A stretch of 64,000 nucleotides of DNA from Ochromonas danica (Eukaryota > Sar > Chrysophyceae > Chromulinales > Chromulinaceae): NCBI GenBank assembly GCA_015146655.1, contig VKHL01000056.1, positions 106,809 through 170,808 on the forward strand, written 5' to 3'. Below, piece by piece: positions 19,790 through 30,467 of the stretch. Under the pieces are notes generated by a model. The model saw only the letters and a list, made by a program, of their open reading frames with translations, was not told the DNA's origin and did not search any database. The first letter of the stretch is position 1. The number at the start of each line of letters is the position of its first letter. Position numbers and translations under genes: made by a program.

Positions 19790-22700
19790 CTTTCCCTCCT
19801 TCCCTGATCATCAAACTTGATGACCTCATACATCCTGGACACATCCATTCCCCGCTGCTGTTGTTGCTACAGGGACAGGACGAACCATCACTTGCATGTA
19901 GCCTGCATGCATACCCTTCCCACCTCTTCCCACCCTCCCCACAAACCCTTCCACTCCTCCAACTTCCTCCTCGTTCTCCTCGTTACCATCTACATTAACC
20001 TCTTCACATTCATCTTCTTCCTCATCGCTGAGATCACTCTCATCGCAATCACATTCATAACCATCGCCCCAAATCTTGCTCGACCAATGCCTCTGCCTTC
20101 CGCCCAACCCTTCCTCGGCTGAACTAATCAAAGCATCCATGTCAACTTCAATCTTCATGTCCAATTCCGCCCCAGAAAGAGTGCGCGAGTGCATAAACTC
20201 TGCGGAGGTGCTCGCGACATCTTCATCTACCTGACTGATGAAACTGAGGTCAGCCTTTTTCAACCGATAATACAGAAACAATGCAACAGCTGCGCCTGTC
20301 GCGGTAATAGCAGCAATCGCCACATAGCTGAGAACACTATTGTCTTTAAAGAAAGACAATGAAGTGGACGAAGAAGACGAGCCGGAATGAAACAAAGACA
20401 TCTTCGCTGGACTGGCTTGAGATCGACTCACTCCATACGAATAGCTACCATTGCTCCACCGAGTTGATGCATACAAACCACCAAACCCACCCCCAGCTCC
20501 GTTCACACCTGACAAACTCGTATTCAGAGAGATCGGGTATCTGCAAAGAAACCCACCCGATGAACTAACAACGCTCGCATTCTCACTGTTGCTCTCTGCT
20601 GACCAGAACATGTAGTTGCCGCCTTCTCCCATCGGAGGCACAGATTGAGAAATATTGTTGCTCGCCATCACACACACCGCCTCCCAAGCATATAATGGAC
20701 ACACAAATGCCACCGCCCAACTCGCATTGCTCTTCTTTCTCGCCTGCTCATCACACATCGACACTGCCGAAGAAACCGAGAAAGTATACTCAGGTCCTCC
20801 TGTCTGCTCCGTACTGCACACAATCAAAACATCCTGGTCGTACTCCACCAAATTACTGCAGTTCTCATACAATACCGTCGCATTCATACCTACATCATAG
20901 TAGAAGGAGCGACCACTCCAACCCATCTCCCAGCCACCACCACTACTATTGGTGCTCCCGTCGTTATTACTCATGTTCAACGCGAACTGAACTACAAACT
21001 CTGCGTCTTGTTCACTCATGGAGGGAGATTGAACCGATAAATCCACATACTTGCTGCCGTGGATGACCACTTCGCTCCTATTCAACGAAGAGGACAGCCA
21101 TTCCCCATTCGTGCCATCAGTGTGGCTCCTATTCCAACTACTATTTGTACCACCACTACTACCACTGAAGCTTTCATTCCACACAAACGGGCCACTCAAT
21201 GGCACCGCTCCGGAAAGAGAATATACTACCTCCACACCCCTCAACATCGAGCTTACTGTACTTCCCGTGCTGTCTTCTAACAACAAACTATCATTCTGTG
21301 ATAGACTACTGCTGCTGCTGCTGTTCCGTGGCCAGGCACTCACATGTACCTTCACCGCACTCGATACGATCGCCAACCCATAGCTACTCGTCTCGTTCAT
21401 TGGAAAGATGGAACCCTTCCTCACCCACACACCTTCTCCCAGAAGTGACAACACTCCCTCTCCATCCTCTGACTTCTCTTCATTACACCAATAGTCACGA
21501 AGTATCGTCGCACTGTAGAAACTGGACGAGCGAAACTTCTCGGAACATCCGAACGGACAGCTCGACAAGTAAGTCGAGGCCAGAGTGTTTATGCTCTCCG
21601 TCAGATACTTCAATACTAATGTGCTACTGTTTGCACTACCATCCCACGCACTCAACCAACTGCTGTCTGAACTGTTACCGCTAACATCCATCGCAGACAT
21701 CACTGACTCCTCGTTAGTCTCCTCCTCCTTCTCCCTTCCTTCCCTGGATCTTCTTCCTGATCTCCACATAGTCGATCTGTGTCTGTCCCTTGAAATTGAA
21801 GTGGGAGAAACTCTCAATCCCAATGTCGAAGTAAACCCTGATAACAACTCCTCAGATTCCACCTGACCTACCAAAGTCACCAGGTTGTCACATGACTCAA
21901 GCATGTTCGTCACCGCCTCGCTACCATCACCCACTGAAAAACCCACCGAGAGTGTTGACTCATAAAGGAGATTGTAGGTCTGCAGCAGCGACGACGTAGC
22001 CGAAGTGGTAGAGCCATTCCTACCGAGATTCGACACAGACTGAAGATACAGAGACAATCCACTGATCAAGTAGATGCCATTGTTTGACAGGTTCAGAGCG
22101 ACTTCTAACGACCTAGCGCCAGCAATCACTTGCCGTACCAAACAATCATTCGCTGAAGCATAACCATAGGTAGCATACCAGTTATCGTCATCACTAGCCA
22201 GCTTAACTGAACAGCTGGAGCTGTTCGAACTCGACACAGAGGTCAGCAACAACTTGCTCAAGCTTGGTAACACTATCTCAGGAGCTAACTCCTTCGACGC
22301 TGTCTCCGTTGTCACAGTTGCCGCCGCGATTATCTGCAACGCATCCTCCTCCTTACTTTTGCGCTGTACTGACACATTGTAGCGAGCCTCGCTTTGAGCG
22401 TACAACCCATCCAACACATACACTAACAAAGCCACCGTACTGTTCGAGCTCTCTGACGAACTCAAAGGAGCTGTCAAGTTTGAAGACATGTACGGAATCT
22501 GCATACGCTGACGAAGAAGATGGAATTTCTCACCAGTAGTATCTTCCTCAGATGACGACTGGTAGAAGATGTAATACAATGGCAGATTCTGGTCTTGCCA
22601 ATTCGTGGCGGAGATCAGGAACATTGTGCTCTCATCTCCCATAGAAGGATACGCTATCAGCGATCCAGCCGAAGGGGGTTGGTTCACATTCACTCGTATT

Positions 22701-25700
22701 TGACTCACTGCTATCAGCGAGGTCGACAAGGAGGCGATGGAAGCACAAGAGAAGTCAATACAAGACGAGTCACGATCCAAGCTTACAGCTTGCAAAGTGA
22801 ACGAAAACAAGCTGCCATCTTGAATATGCAATGCAGAGAACACAGCTGGAAAATAATGCATACCAGCTCCCCACAACCTGCGCGTCGACAATGTCTCGTT
22901 AGTGGAAGTCAACACCCACTGTGCTAACACACTGCTGGCATTGCTTTGGATAAAAGCGTCGATGGAAAAGCTAGACGATCCATCCAGTGTGATGATACTG
23001 CTATTGCTACTCAATACTGACAAGACTGGCACACTCGCAGAAGAAGACGATGATGAAGAGGATAATAGTGATGATGAAACTGGTGTCAAATATGAGGAGG
23101 TTGATAGTGACGAAGAGGATGAGGATGCAGCATCAGAAGAAAGATCGACCAACGTTGTTAACGTCTGGCTGCTCTGTGCTGTCACACTCCACGTTGGAGA
23201 TGTCACACGCACTGTTATCAAATAACTCACACCTCCAGTGAAGATGCTCCCTGTTGTGGGAAACACCAACACTGAGGTAGACTGATTACGTTGTGCTGAC
23301 TCTGATTGCTGCTGCTGAACGGCTTGATAAAATAAGGCACACCCCGTGTTATTCAATGGATAGCGCTGGACACATGACCACTGATAAACCAAATCGGATT
23401 GCTTCGAACAACTTAAGTAACTCTGGGAAGCATCCAATACCAATCGATTACTCAACGAGATTGACAAACTACTGCCATTCTGGAGAACGGGGATCACCAT
23501 GCAAGCCGAGATGTACCGAGTTACTTCGGCATACGCTGAGTAACGTCCACAAAGCATCGTTACTCCAACGCGATATTCATTACCTGGAGTCAGTACATAC
23601 CCACCTATCGCCAACGTGCGCGAATCTTTGTAGATATGCTTCCCTGATGCCAAGCTATTCTGAATCACACCATTCTCATAGATCAGCCATGACACAGCGA
23701 TTGATGGACAATACTCAGAGGAATAAACTGAGATGGCGCGGAAGATGGTTGTCGCATTGTTCGGAAGACTTGCCAACGAGGCTCCGTAGATGTAAATCGC
23801 TGGAATAAAACCGCTTTTCATCACCTGGACAGCGATCGAAGTCGACGAAGTCCAACCCGCAAAGTTGCTCAACAACAGCGAAAAATGATACGTACCAGCG
23901 TCAGAGAAAAAACTGCCTGGAAGTGTGTCACACCCAGACGTGCCATACACACAGTCCAACCATTGCAGAGACCCATTGTTCAGAAAGTTCTGTAAAGAAA
24001 GTGCTGGTTGATATGACCCCGAAGAACCAACTGCCATCGACACCGTCCAATTCACCCAATACCAGTTGCGGCCTCCATTGCCTGTGCTGGAACTTAGATC
24101 CAGTGTTAACGAGTTCCCCACTGCTATCTGTTGAGGAGCGGAGATCACAGCAGACACCGTTGGACCCATCGCCGCTGAAATGCTTACCGTTCCAGAAACC
24201 ACATAATCTTCCACGGGCTTGGCGCAGGCTGCTCCTGATGGGAGGACACAGTTGGGACGAATCGTATTCTCGACCAATTCCACCACATCGCCCACATTGG
24301 GTAGACCAATATCAATTAGCATCGATGTAGCAGATGGAAATGTAGATAATGGCGAAGGAAACGAAGCCACCAACAACGTGGAGCTTTCAAACCAACACGT
24401 CGACAGCTCTGAACCTGGGAACCTCACCACCAGACCACAATCGAAGATCGGGTCCAGACCCATTGCAGATCCACTGTCCGTTGAAGCACTGAAACGGATC
24501 TCCAGTCGAAGACCATCTACTGAAAAGGACACTGACTGCATGTACACATCCGTGCTGGCATCCACCGTCGAGTTAAAGAAGAACACATCTCCTGAAACTT
24601 GACCCAACGGTGTGACATATTGGACCTCTACCACAGAGGTTAGAGGGGCACTCAAGTCTTGCGTGTAATACTGCATGAATAACCCATAACAGCCTTTACG
24701 CAACGTTTGCACAAAGAAAATATCCTTCGTCACAGTGCCACTAAACGTCAGTGCGGACGGAGCAATGATGATGCTGTCACTATCCACCTCGCTCGAGTTC
24801 GAAATGCCCACATTCACCATCGTAGATGAACAATAGGTTGACCCCAAGAAGGCGGCGCTGACTACGATCGTGAGGTTGGCTTGATTGGCTGGACTCACCG
24901 TGATTGCTGGAGAGACCGTTGTTCGACTCAGAGACGTAAAAGGAATCGACACACTAACTGTTATGATGGACAAATAGCCTGTCTGCACAGTGTTGGCTCC
25001 TGACAACGTAGCTGACAACGGAGAGCGCACAAGGGTGCCAGCAGAACCCCACAGCGCTTCCGTATAGCAGTAAATCGTATAACCAGTCAAAGGAAGTAGT
25101 CTTTCTACCAACAAAGCTCCTTCCAGCTGGGAATAATCCGTCACAGAGACCCATACATGACTCGGTGCTTGCAGGACCGACAGAGGAGTGGACAACTGCT
25201 GAGCACTCGAGCTTGGAAATGCAGCACAATGGATGTTGCCCAAATGCTGTAAGGCATAGGTCACCGTGACATTTGTTGCACCAGCAATGCTACTTTGACT
25301 CCATTCTGGCCACAACGAGGTGAAGTTCTTGGTCGAGACTCCCAGCATGAACTGCTTGTCACGGCCCTTGTTACCACTCCCTTCTCCAGACAGAACAATA
25401 CTACCATTCACATACACCAAATACCCGCTACTCTTGTCCGCATCTACACTGCCTTGCCATAGACTGTTACCACATTGCATTTGGAAGGCAATACCGTTTA
25501 TGATAGCAGACCAAATAAGCGTCACTGCCGCAGAATCAGTACAAACACTTTCTCGCACTGTGAAGCTGCTCGCCACGCTACTGCCCGTCACAAACGCCGA
25601 CGTGCAGTTATTACCGCGCAGGTAGTAGAATGCTGTGGGAGACGCATACAGCTGCATGTTCTGCAGGGACATCAAATAAGCCTTCCAGGAGGAAAACACT

Positions 25701-25920
25701 CCGTTGTTGGATGTGGACGATGCGCTCTGTTGTCCATAATACCAGGCGATCGACAAATTCTTGCCGCCAGCTGTGACTGTGCCTTCTATCTGTACCATGT
25801 TGGCCGACAGCGCTTTCGAACAACTCCACGAAATCGCCGCGGTGGCTGTTTCAGTGGGGTAGTAAGAGGAAGCCTCGGTCAGCCTGGATGTTGCCGAAAA
25901 GGTGGGTTGGAGAGTAGGAA
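19790..25920 (-). repeat. inverted repeat, right arm
   Basis: Reverse complement of the left arm, carrying REJ copy B. The outer boundary is near 25,900-25,920, at the codons for FPTLQPTFS just after the signal peptide. Sequence beyond it on the 5' side is unrelated between the two copies, while the 3' tail and UTR are only moderately similar. Confidence 0.93.
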
Positions 25921-26086
25921 ATAAAGTTTCTTCACCAAAATTAGCAAATTTATCTAGGTTAACGTCGAAAAGATTTGAAATGTCTCCGTGGACGGCTAGC
26001 GCGACTGGGCGGAGGCAAAGCAGGCACAGTATACACAATACCCATATATTCGTCAAAGTTCTCAAAAGTCCGAGAAAACGGACCAT
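19826..26086 (-). CDS. REJ-domain surface glycoprotein, copy B (type I membrane protein)
   Basis: An intronless gene of 2,086 aa from the ATG at 26086. Its own signal peptide (IWVLCILCLLCLRPVALA) differs from that of copy A, although both keep an LRPVAL/FRPLAL-like end. The ectodomain is the same as copy A over about 1,850 residues: PKD-like strands, the REJ core and the poly-Ser linker. The variable patch is shorter, and the juxtamembrane region, transmembrane helix (SYVAIAAITATGAAVALFLYY) and acidic tail (DLSDEEEDECEEVN) are diverged. The pattern, an identical middle with diverged ends, points to recent gene conversion between old paralogues. Gene order is tail to tail with copy A. Confidence 0.85.
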   Translation of the reverse strand: MVRFLGLLRTLTNIWVLCILCLLCLRPVALAVHGDISNLFDVNLDKFANFGEETLFPTLQPTFSATSRLTEASSYYPTETATAAISWSCSKALSANMVQIEGTVTAGGKNLSIAWYYGQQSASSTSNNGVFSSWKAYLMSLQNMQLYASPTAFYYLRGNNCTSAFVTGSSVASSFTVRESVCTDSAAVTLIWSAIINGIAFQMQCGNSLWQGSVDADKSSGYLVYVNGSIVLSGEGSGNKGRDKQFMLGVSTKNFTSLWPEWSQSSIAGATNVTVTYALQHLGNIHCAAFPSSSAQQLSTPLSVLQAPSHVWVSVTDYSQLEGALLVERLLPLTGYTIYCYTEALWGSAGTLVRSPLSATLSGANTVQTGYLSIITVSVSIPFTSLSRTTVSPAITVSPANQANLTIVVSAAFLGSTYCSSTMVNVGISNSSEVDSDSIIIAPSALTFSGTVTKDIFFVQTLRKGCYGLFMQYYTQDLSAPLTSVVEVQYVTPLGQVSGDVFFFNSTVDASTDVYMQSVSFSVDGLRLEIRFSASTDSGSAMGLDPIFDCGLVVRFPGSELSTCWFESSTLLVASFPSPLSTFPSATSMLIDIGLPNVGDVVELVENTIRPNCVLPSGAACAKPVEDYVVSGTVSISAAMGPTVSAVISAPQQIAVGNSLTLDLSSSTGNGGRNWYWVNWTVSMAVGSSGSYQPALSLQNFLNNGSLQWLDCVYGTSGCDTLPGSFFSDAGTYHFSLLLSNFAGWTSSTSIAVQVMKSGFIPAIYIYGASLASLPNNATTIFRAISVYSSEYCPSIAVSWLIYENGVIQNSLASGKHIYKDSRTLAIGGYVLTPGNEYRVGVTMLCGRYSAYAEVTRYISACMVIPVLQNGSSLSISLSNRLVLDASQSYLSCSKQSDLVYQWSCVQRYPLNNTGCALFYQAVQQQQSESAQRNQSTSVLVFPTTGSIFTGGVSYLITVRVTSPTWSVTAQSSQTLTTLVDLSSDAASSSSSSLSTSSYLTPVSSSLLSSSSSSSSASVPVLSVLSSNSSIITLDGSSSFSIDAFIQSNASSVLAQWVLTSTNETLSTRRLWGAGMHYFPAVFSALHIQDGSLFSFTLQAVSLDRDSSCIDFSCASIASLSTSLIAVSQIRVNVNQPPSAGSLIAYPSMGDESTMFLISATNWQDQNLPLYYIFYQSSSEEDTTGEKFHLLRQRMQIPYMSSNLTAPLSSSESSNSTVALLVYVLDGLYAQSEARYNVSVQRKSKEEDALQIIAAATVTTETASKELAPEIVLPSLSKLLLTSVSSSNSSSCSVKLASDDDNWYATYGYASANDCLVRQVIAGARSLEVALNLSNNGIYLISGLSLYLQSVSNLGRNGSTTSATSSLLQTYNLLYESTLSVGFSVGDGSEAVTNMLESCDNLVTLVGQVESEELLSGFTSTLGLRVSPTSISRDRHRSTMWRSGRRSREGREKEEETNEESVMSAMDVSGNSSDSSWLSAWDGSANSSTLVLKYLTESINTLASTYLSSCPFGCSEKFRSSSFYSATILRDYWCNEEKSEDGEGVLSLLGEGVWVRKGSIFPMNETSSYGLAIVSSAVKVHVSAWPRNSSSSSSLSQNDSLLLEDSTGSTVSSMLRGVEVVYSLSGAVPLSGPFVWNESFSGSSGGTNSSWNRSHTDGTNGEWLSSSLNRSEVVIHGSKYVDLSVQSPSMSEQDAEFVVQFALNMSNNDGSTNSSGGGWEMGWSGRSFYYDVGMNATVLYENCSNLVEYDQDVLIVCSTEQTGGPEYTFSVSSAVSMCDEQARKKSNASWAVAFVCPLYAWEAVCVMASNNISQSVPPMGEGGNYMFWSAESNSENASVVSSSGGFLCRYPISLNTSLSGVNGAGGGFGGLYASTRWSNGSYSYGVSRSQASPAKMSLFHSGSSSSSTSLSFFKDNSVLSYVAIAAITATGAAVALFLYYRLKKADLSFISQVDEDVASTSAEFMHSRTLSGAELDMKIEVDMDALISSAEEGLGGRQRHWSSKIWGDGYECDCDESDLSDEEEDECEEVNVDGNEENEEEVGGVEGFVGRVGRGGKGMHAGYMQVMVRPVPVATTAAGNGCVQDV

Positions 26087-26571
26087 GCTTAAAATAATGC
26101 CACTTCTATGGTCTAACGAACCTCACAAGAAAGACTAATACTTTTATTATTTTTATCAATCTATTATCAATCGTTTTGTTTTGGTTTTCTTCGTTGGATC
26201 GCGTGTGTCGAGTGAGTGAGTGGGGTATTATTATTATTATTTTCCCCGCGCAAGTCTCCGCCAAAATTCGCCACCCCCGCCAAAATATTTTGGTGGTGAC
26301 TCCATATTTATGCGATCAATGCTAATCATTAATATTATCCGTTTTAGCATCAGAAGTTTTCCATTTCTTTTGCTTTCATCAGATTATTATGACTTTGCTC
26401 AATGAACAGGAATCTAGTTGACAAGATTGTATAAATCAATTGTTCTACCATATCTGCCTATTCCATCACGCCCTTCGTCAAACTATTGTGCCTTTGCGTG
26501 GGGAGGAGTCCCTCAACGTGCGGCTCTGCGGCACTTCCGCTTGCACTGGCACCACCACCCTCGTTAAGGAA
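26087..26571. other. divergent promoter region of REJ copy B and FKBP
   Basis: A 485-bp spacer between divergently transcribed genes. It has a short TTA microsatellite at about 26226-26245 and AT-rich sequence. The reading frame before the FKBP ATG is open back to about 26440 but lacks an upstream ATG. Confidence 0.4.
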
Positions 26572-27560
26572 ATGCAAGCTTGGTACAGTTTCTTCGCCCT
26601 AATCCTCACCATGAGCTTCATGAAGATCAGCGGATACGTTAATGGCCAAGTCTTCAAGGCTGGCAAGAGGTTAGGTGTGCAAACCAAAGTGGCCAAGGCA
26701 CTCTTCAGCGTGTCAGGTGAGTTGTGCAGCTTCAACATGCCGATTCCACTTTCGGAATTCCCTTGTCATTGAGACGTTGTCGGTCTTCTTTCTTCCTATT
26801 ACATCCAAATCGCTTCACACTTGTGATAACCTGGAAAGGTTGACCGCTTTTTGTGTATTTTTCTGGTGCTGCGGTTTGCGTCTGGTTGACAAATTTTGCT
26901 CATGTTGGTTTTGTCGTGTGTTGTTTCTGATACTTGACAGGCGGTGCTACTCCTGAGGAAGAGAAGACATTCTATGCTCTTGGAGTGAATGTTGCCCGCC
27001 AGGTGGGAGGAGAGTTGAAGTCTCTCCTCTCACCTACCGAGCTGGAGCATGTTGCAAAGGGTTTTGCTGACTCTCTTCTTAACAAGGCTGGCGATGAGAG
27101 AGAGTTGCTCACTACCTATGGCCCTAAGCTCAACGAAATCCTCTCTAAGCGCAGCGAAGATCTTATCTCTGTGGAGAAGAAGAAGGGTGATGAGTTTGCC
27201 ACCAAGTTCCTGCTGAGCCACCCTCGTGCTGTGAAAACTCCTTCTGGCTTGATCTACAATGAAATCATTGCTGGTATTGGCAAGCAGGCCACTCCTGCCT
27301 CCACTGTTGTGGTGCACTACCATGGTACCTTGACTGACGGTACCGTTTTCGACAGCTCTGTTTCTCGCGGAGAGCCTATCAAGTTCCCTCTCACCCAGGT
27401 GATTAAAGGCTGGCAAGAGGGTGTTTCCCGCATGCGTGTTGGTGGCAAGGCCACTCTCGTTGTCCCCTCTGACTTGGCTTATGGCGATAATGGTTCCCCT
27501 GGTGCCATTCCTCCTGGAGCTACTCTGCAGTTCGAGGTGGAGCTTATTGAAGTGCTCTAA
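26572..27560 (+). CDS. FKBP-type peptidyl-prolyl cis-trans isomerase with an N-terminal dimerisation domain
   Basis: Exons: 26572-26716 and 26941-27560, 254 aa. The C-terminal FKBP domain is intact: [61 protein letters not shown] carry the usual Tyr, Phe-Asp, Val-Ile-Trp and aromatic pocket residues, so it should isomerise X-Pro bonds and bind FK506-type ligands. The middle part ([18 protein letters not shown] ...) is an FKBP_N domain as in bacterial MIP/FkpA proteins, used for dimerisation. The first 25 residues ([20 protein letters not shown]) are hydrophobic and suggest a signal peptide or organelle targeting. The FKBP_N plus FKBP layout suggests bacterial ancestry, possibly through an organelle; that is inference. 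Confidence 0.92.
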
Positions 27561-27764
27561 ATGGCTTATTAGTGCTTTAGAGGACTTATCTCTCCAAGTC
27601 GCATAATGTAGCTCTGTGTAGATGTCGCTCCCCTGGAGTGATCTGAGATCATTTGTGTAAGTAGTCCCTTCCTTGTTGGATAAGAAGTCTTGAGAGTGAA
27701 AAGCAGAGGTTATTCAAATCATTGGTTACATTATGCACATATTCTCTATTCGCACAAGAAGCAG

Positions 27765-28136
27765 TCAACTTTGCCAAGGCCAGCCCTCGCCTATTCGACC
27801 CCTGCGATCCTCTTCATCGCTGTGGTCCAGCCACGACCCCGCCGTTGCCGTTGAGCCCTTCCTCACACTGGATATCATGCCTTGAAGCGTCTTTAGACTC
27901 TGATTGCCCTCTTGTATCAAACTCTTTATGACGATGACATCAGTGACTGTCTTGTGGCGCTGGAAATCCGCACGAATTTGGCTTCGAATCTCTGCTTTGA
28001 GTGAACTATCTAGAAGTTGGCGAGAAGCTTTCAGTAGAGATCGATAAAGCGAAGTAATTTGCCTTCTTCTAACGAAAACGTGCAAAGGCAGGACGTCACG
28101 AAAGACTCTTTTTCCTGACATTCTTCTTCGTCTCAT
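27765..28136 (-). CDS. LYRM2: LYR-motif mitochondrial protein (LYRM2-like)
   Basis: A protein of 123 aa, single exon, ATG at 28136 (a second ATG at 28121 is also possible). A strongly basic N-terminus (MRRRRMSGKRVFR) suits mitochondrial import. The LYR tripeptide is in SLYRSLLKASRQLL and is followed by the conserved IRADFQRHKTVTD ... IKSLIQEGNQSLKTLQ segment, which matches LYRM2. LYR proteins bind acyl-ACP in the mitochondrial matrix and support assembly of respiratory complexes. The C-terminal 30 residues are low-complexity and lineage-specific. The gene converges with FKBP. Confidence 0.85.
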   Translation of the reverse strand: MRRRRMSGKRVFRDVLPLHVFVRRRQITSLYRSLLKASRQLLDSSLKAEIRSQIRADFQRHKTVTDVIVIKSLIQEGNQSLKTLQGMISSVRKGSTATAGSWLDHSDEEDRRGRIGEGWPWQS

Positions 28137-28329
28137 TCCAAGCAAAGGATGGAATATTGCTACGATGCGTGCGATTAGTTAGGTTTAGATGGCGATTTAG
28201 ATGGATGTTGTCATTGAATCGTGATTGCTTTATCAAGTGTGAGATGGATCAAAAGCTGTATTGGTATAATACTGCAATCATTCAAGAAATAATACATAAA
28301 ATAGCAGCATAGCAACGGGAGGTCAAAAA

Positions 28330-28401
28330 GGTCCTACTGGGACTCGAACCCAGGTCGCGGGAATCAGAACCCCGAGTGATAACCATCTACACTATAGGAC
28401 C
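28330..28401 (-). tRNA. tRNA-Gln (CTG anticodon)
   Basis: 72 nt on the minus strand. The acceptor stem GGTCCTA pairs with TAGGACC. The D-arm GTGTAGATGGTTATCAC, anticodon stem CGGGG/TCCCG around loop TTCTGAT (anticodon CTG) and T-arm CCTGGGTTCGAGTCCCAG are all present. The B box GGTTCGAGTCC is canonical. There is no intron. The sequence closely follows eukaryotic cytosolic tRNA-Gln. Confidence 0.97.
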
Positions 28402-28583
28402 GCTTCCGGTATGTTTGAGCTCAGAATTCTACTAATAGAAATAAAGTAACAGAATTTGTGAAATACATCTAGCAATGATAAATGCTACAACGCACAAGCA
28501 GCGCTGTCGTTCAAGCTGATGTGACCGATGTTATTCGATTACTCGACATAAAGAACAGGCTTATACTACACTACACACGATAA

Positions 28584-30244
28584 CTACTTTATTATGTCAC
28601 TCTTTGATCCGTCTTGCTCTTCGGATACTTTCTTGTCATCAGACTGTGCTACCGAAGACAAAGCGGCTGCCAATTTCGCTTGTGCCTCCTTTGCCATTTC
28701 TTGAGCGTGCTTCTCATTTTCCACGGCTTTGTGGTAGAACACATCCAGTTGACAGCTGCTAACAGCGCAAGTCTCCAGAGAGCGTTGCTCCACATCTTTC
28801 ATCTTACTCCTGTACAACAGCTCCACTTGTTTCATGCGACGTTCACGGCTCTCCACAAGCTTTACTACCACATGCGGCAAGACGTCGTTGAGACTGTGCT
28901 CTGCTGTGTTTAGGGCGAAAATTAGAAGACTCTGCACATCCCTGCATCAAACAACAACATTTTCATCAGACCCTACCAACATCAGAAGAAGAGACAGGGT
29001 ACTTACTTCAAATACTTGATCTCGCCATGGAGCCTCTCACGGTCAATCAAATCCTCTCGTTCCTTCGCCACTCGCTTGAGATCTTTCACATGGGCGAGAT
29101 GCTTGACTGCTTTCATCTCCGAGGCATGGACAACTTGAAGATCGTGAACTGCGCTGCCAATATTCTCCACGTACAAGCAATGCTCTTTGAGTTGTTCCTT
29201 AACAGAGAGAAGTTCCTGAGACAATGCTTGAATAGTCTTCGAAGGGGATGGTTGGCCAGCTGTCACGAATGGACTTGTGGCAGTCGAAGACGTCAAGGCT
29301 GCTTTCGCTGGGGTCGCCGGAGCTTTCAAGCGATTGGCTTCTGAAATAGCTTTCTGCAAGTCAGCTTGCAGCTGACCGATGATTTGGTGCTGTTGCTTCA
29401 ACTTCGAAGGACTGAACTGCTTTTGATGCGCTCGTAATAGATCTTGTAAATGGTTCTGCTTCCCCGCGACAAACAGACCAAAATTATTGATCACGGCTGT
29501 GCTGTCACTGCGAAAAGCTGTCCATTCATCCTTTATTCGTTTGTAATCACACATAACTTGCTCGAATAGCGAGGTCATTGCTAGTCGTTTCCTCTTGGCG
29601 GTGCTGCTCTCTGAGCGAAGTTGATTAACTTCCTGCTCCATTTCTTGTATTTTGCGTTCTCGTGTTCGTATGCCTTGCTGCAGGCTTTCATTCCTTGTGA
29701 TCAGGTCTTGAAGCGTACTTCCTTGTTTCGTGTTACTATCATTGACAAGACGCAAGAGAGCCTTGTTCTCTTCCTCTAATACTTGCACACGTTTCTGTGC
29801 GTTGGCCAATTCCTCCATCAATCGTGGCACATCTTCGTCCTGGTTCTGTTTGGATGGAGGTCTAGGAGATACGGCCGGGGCAGCCACGGAAGGATCAGCG
29901 ACGTCTTCATTGGGGTTGATGTTGTGTTTGGCCAAGAGGTTGCGATAGTTGCGCAAGGTCTGCTCGGCTTGCTGGACGTGATGGTTGAGCTTGAAGTTCT
30001 CCTTTTCCAACTCCTTGATTCGCTTGTGGAGGTTATCACTGCTCGGGTTGTTGCTTAAGCTGGGTAAGTTAGTGTGACTTGTTTTATGCGGAATGCTCAC
30101 GGGGTCGAATAGAGGAATTGCGCGCAGGTGTATATCTTTCCCGGACTGCTGCACGATAGGCAGGAGAGAAAGAGGTTTGTTATTCTCCAAATTCTCCGAG
30201 ATTACCCTCTCTCTTAGCACACGATGAGCATGACTAGGCTTCAT
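28584..30244 (-). CDS. coiled-coil protein of unknown function
   Basis: Exons (minus): 30244-29007 and 28941-28584, 531 aa, with an intron of 65 bp. Heptad-rich stretches lie at about residues 70-110 (HKRIKELEKENFKLNHHV), 140-215 (RVQVLEEENKALLRLV ... KIQEMEQEVNQLR) and in the last 120 residues, separated by Pro/Ser/Ala linkers (SPRPPSKQNQDEDVP; APATPAKAA). The central MTSLFEQVMCDYKRIKDEWTAF segment is helical. A structural or motor-adaptor role is possible, but I recognise no named family. It is divergent from ERG4, starts 224 bp apart. Confidence 0.8.
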
Positions 30245-30467
30245 CTTCACTTGAACATGCAGAACTCTTCAGTCAGACTTAACGAGTTAAACCAAGTCAA
30301 TGCTAATTTTCAGATGAACTTTGGGTAACGGCCTCTCGGCCACTGCTCCCGCCGCATTTCGACTTTTAACTCGATATTTGAGAGGTTGGACACAGCAGTG
30401 GCGAGCGGGTGAGTCAGTCTCGCTGGCCTCCATCGATCAGATCTTTTCGATCCCAATACACTATATC

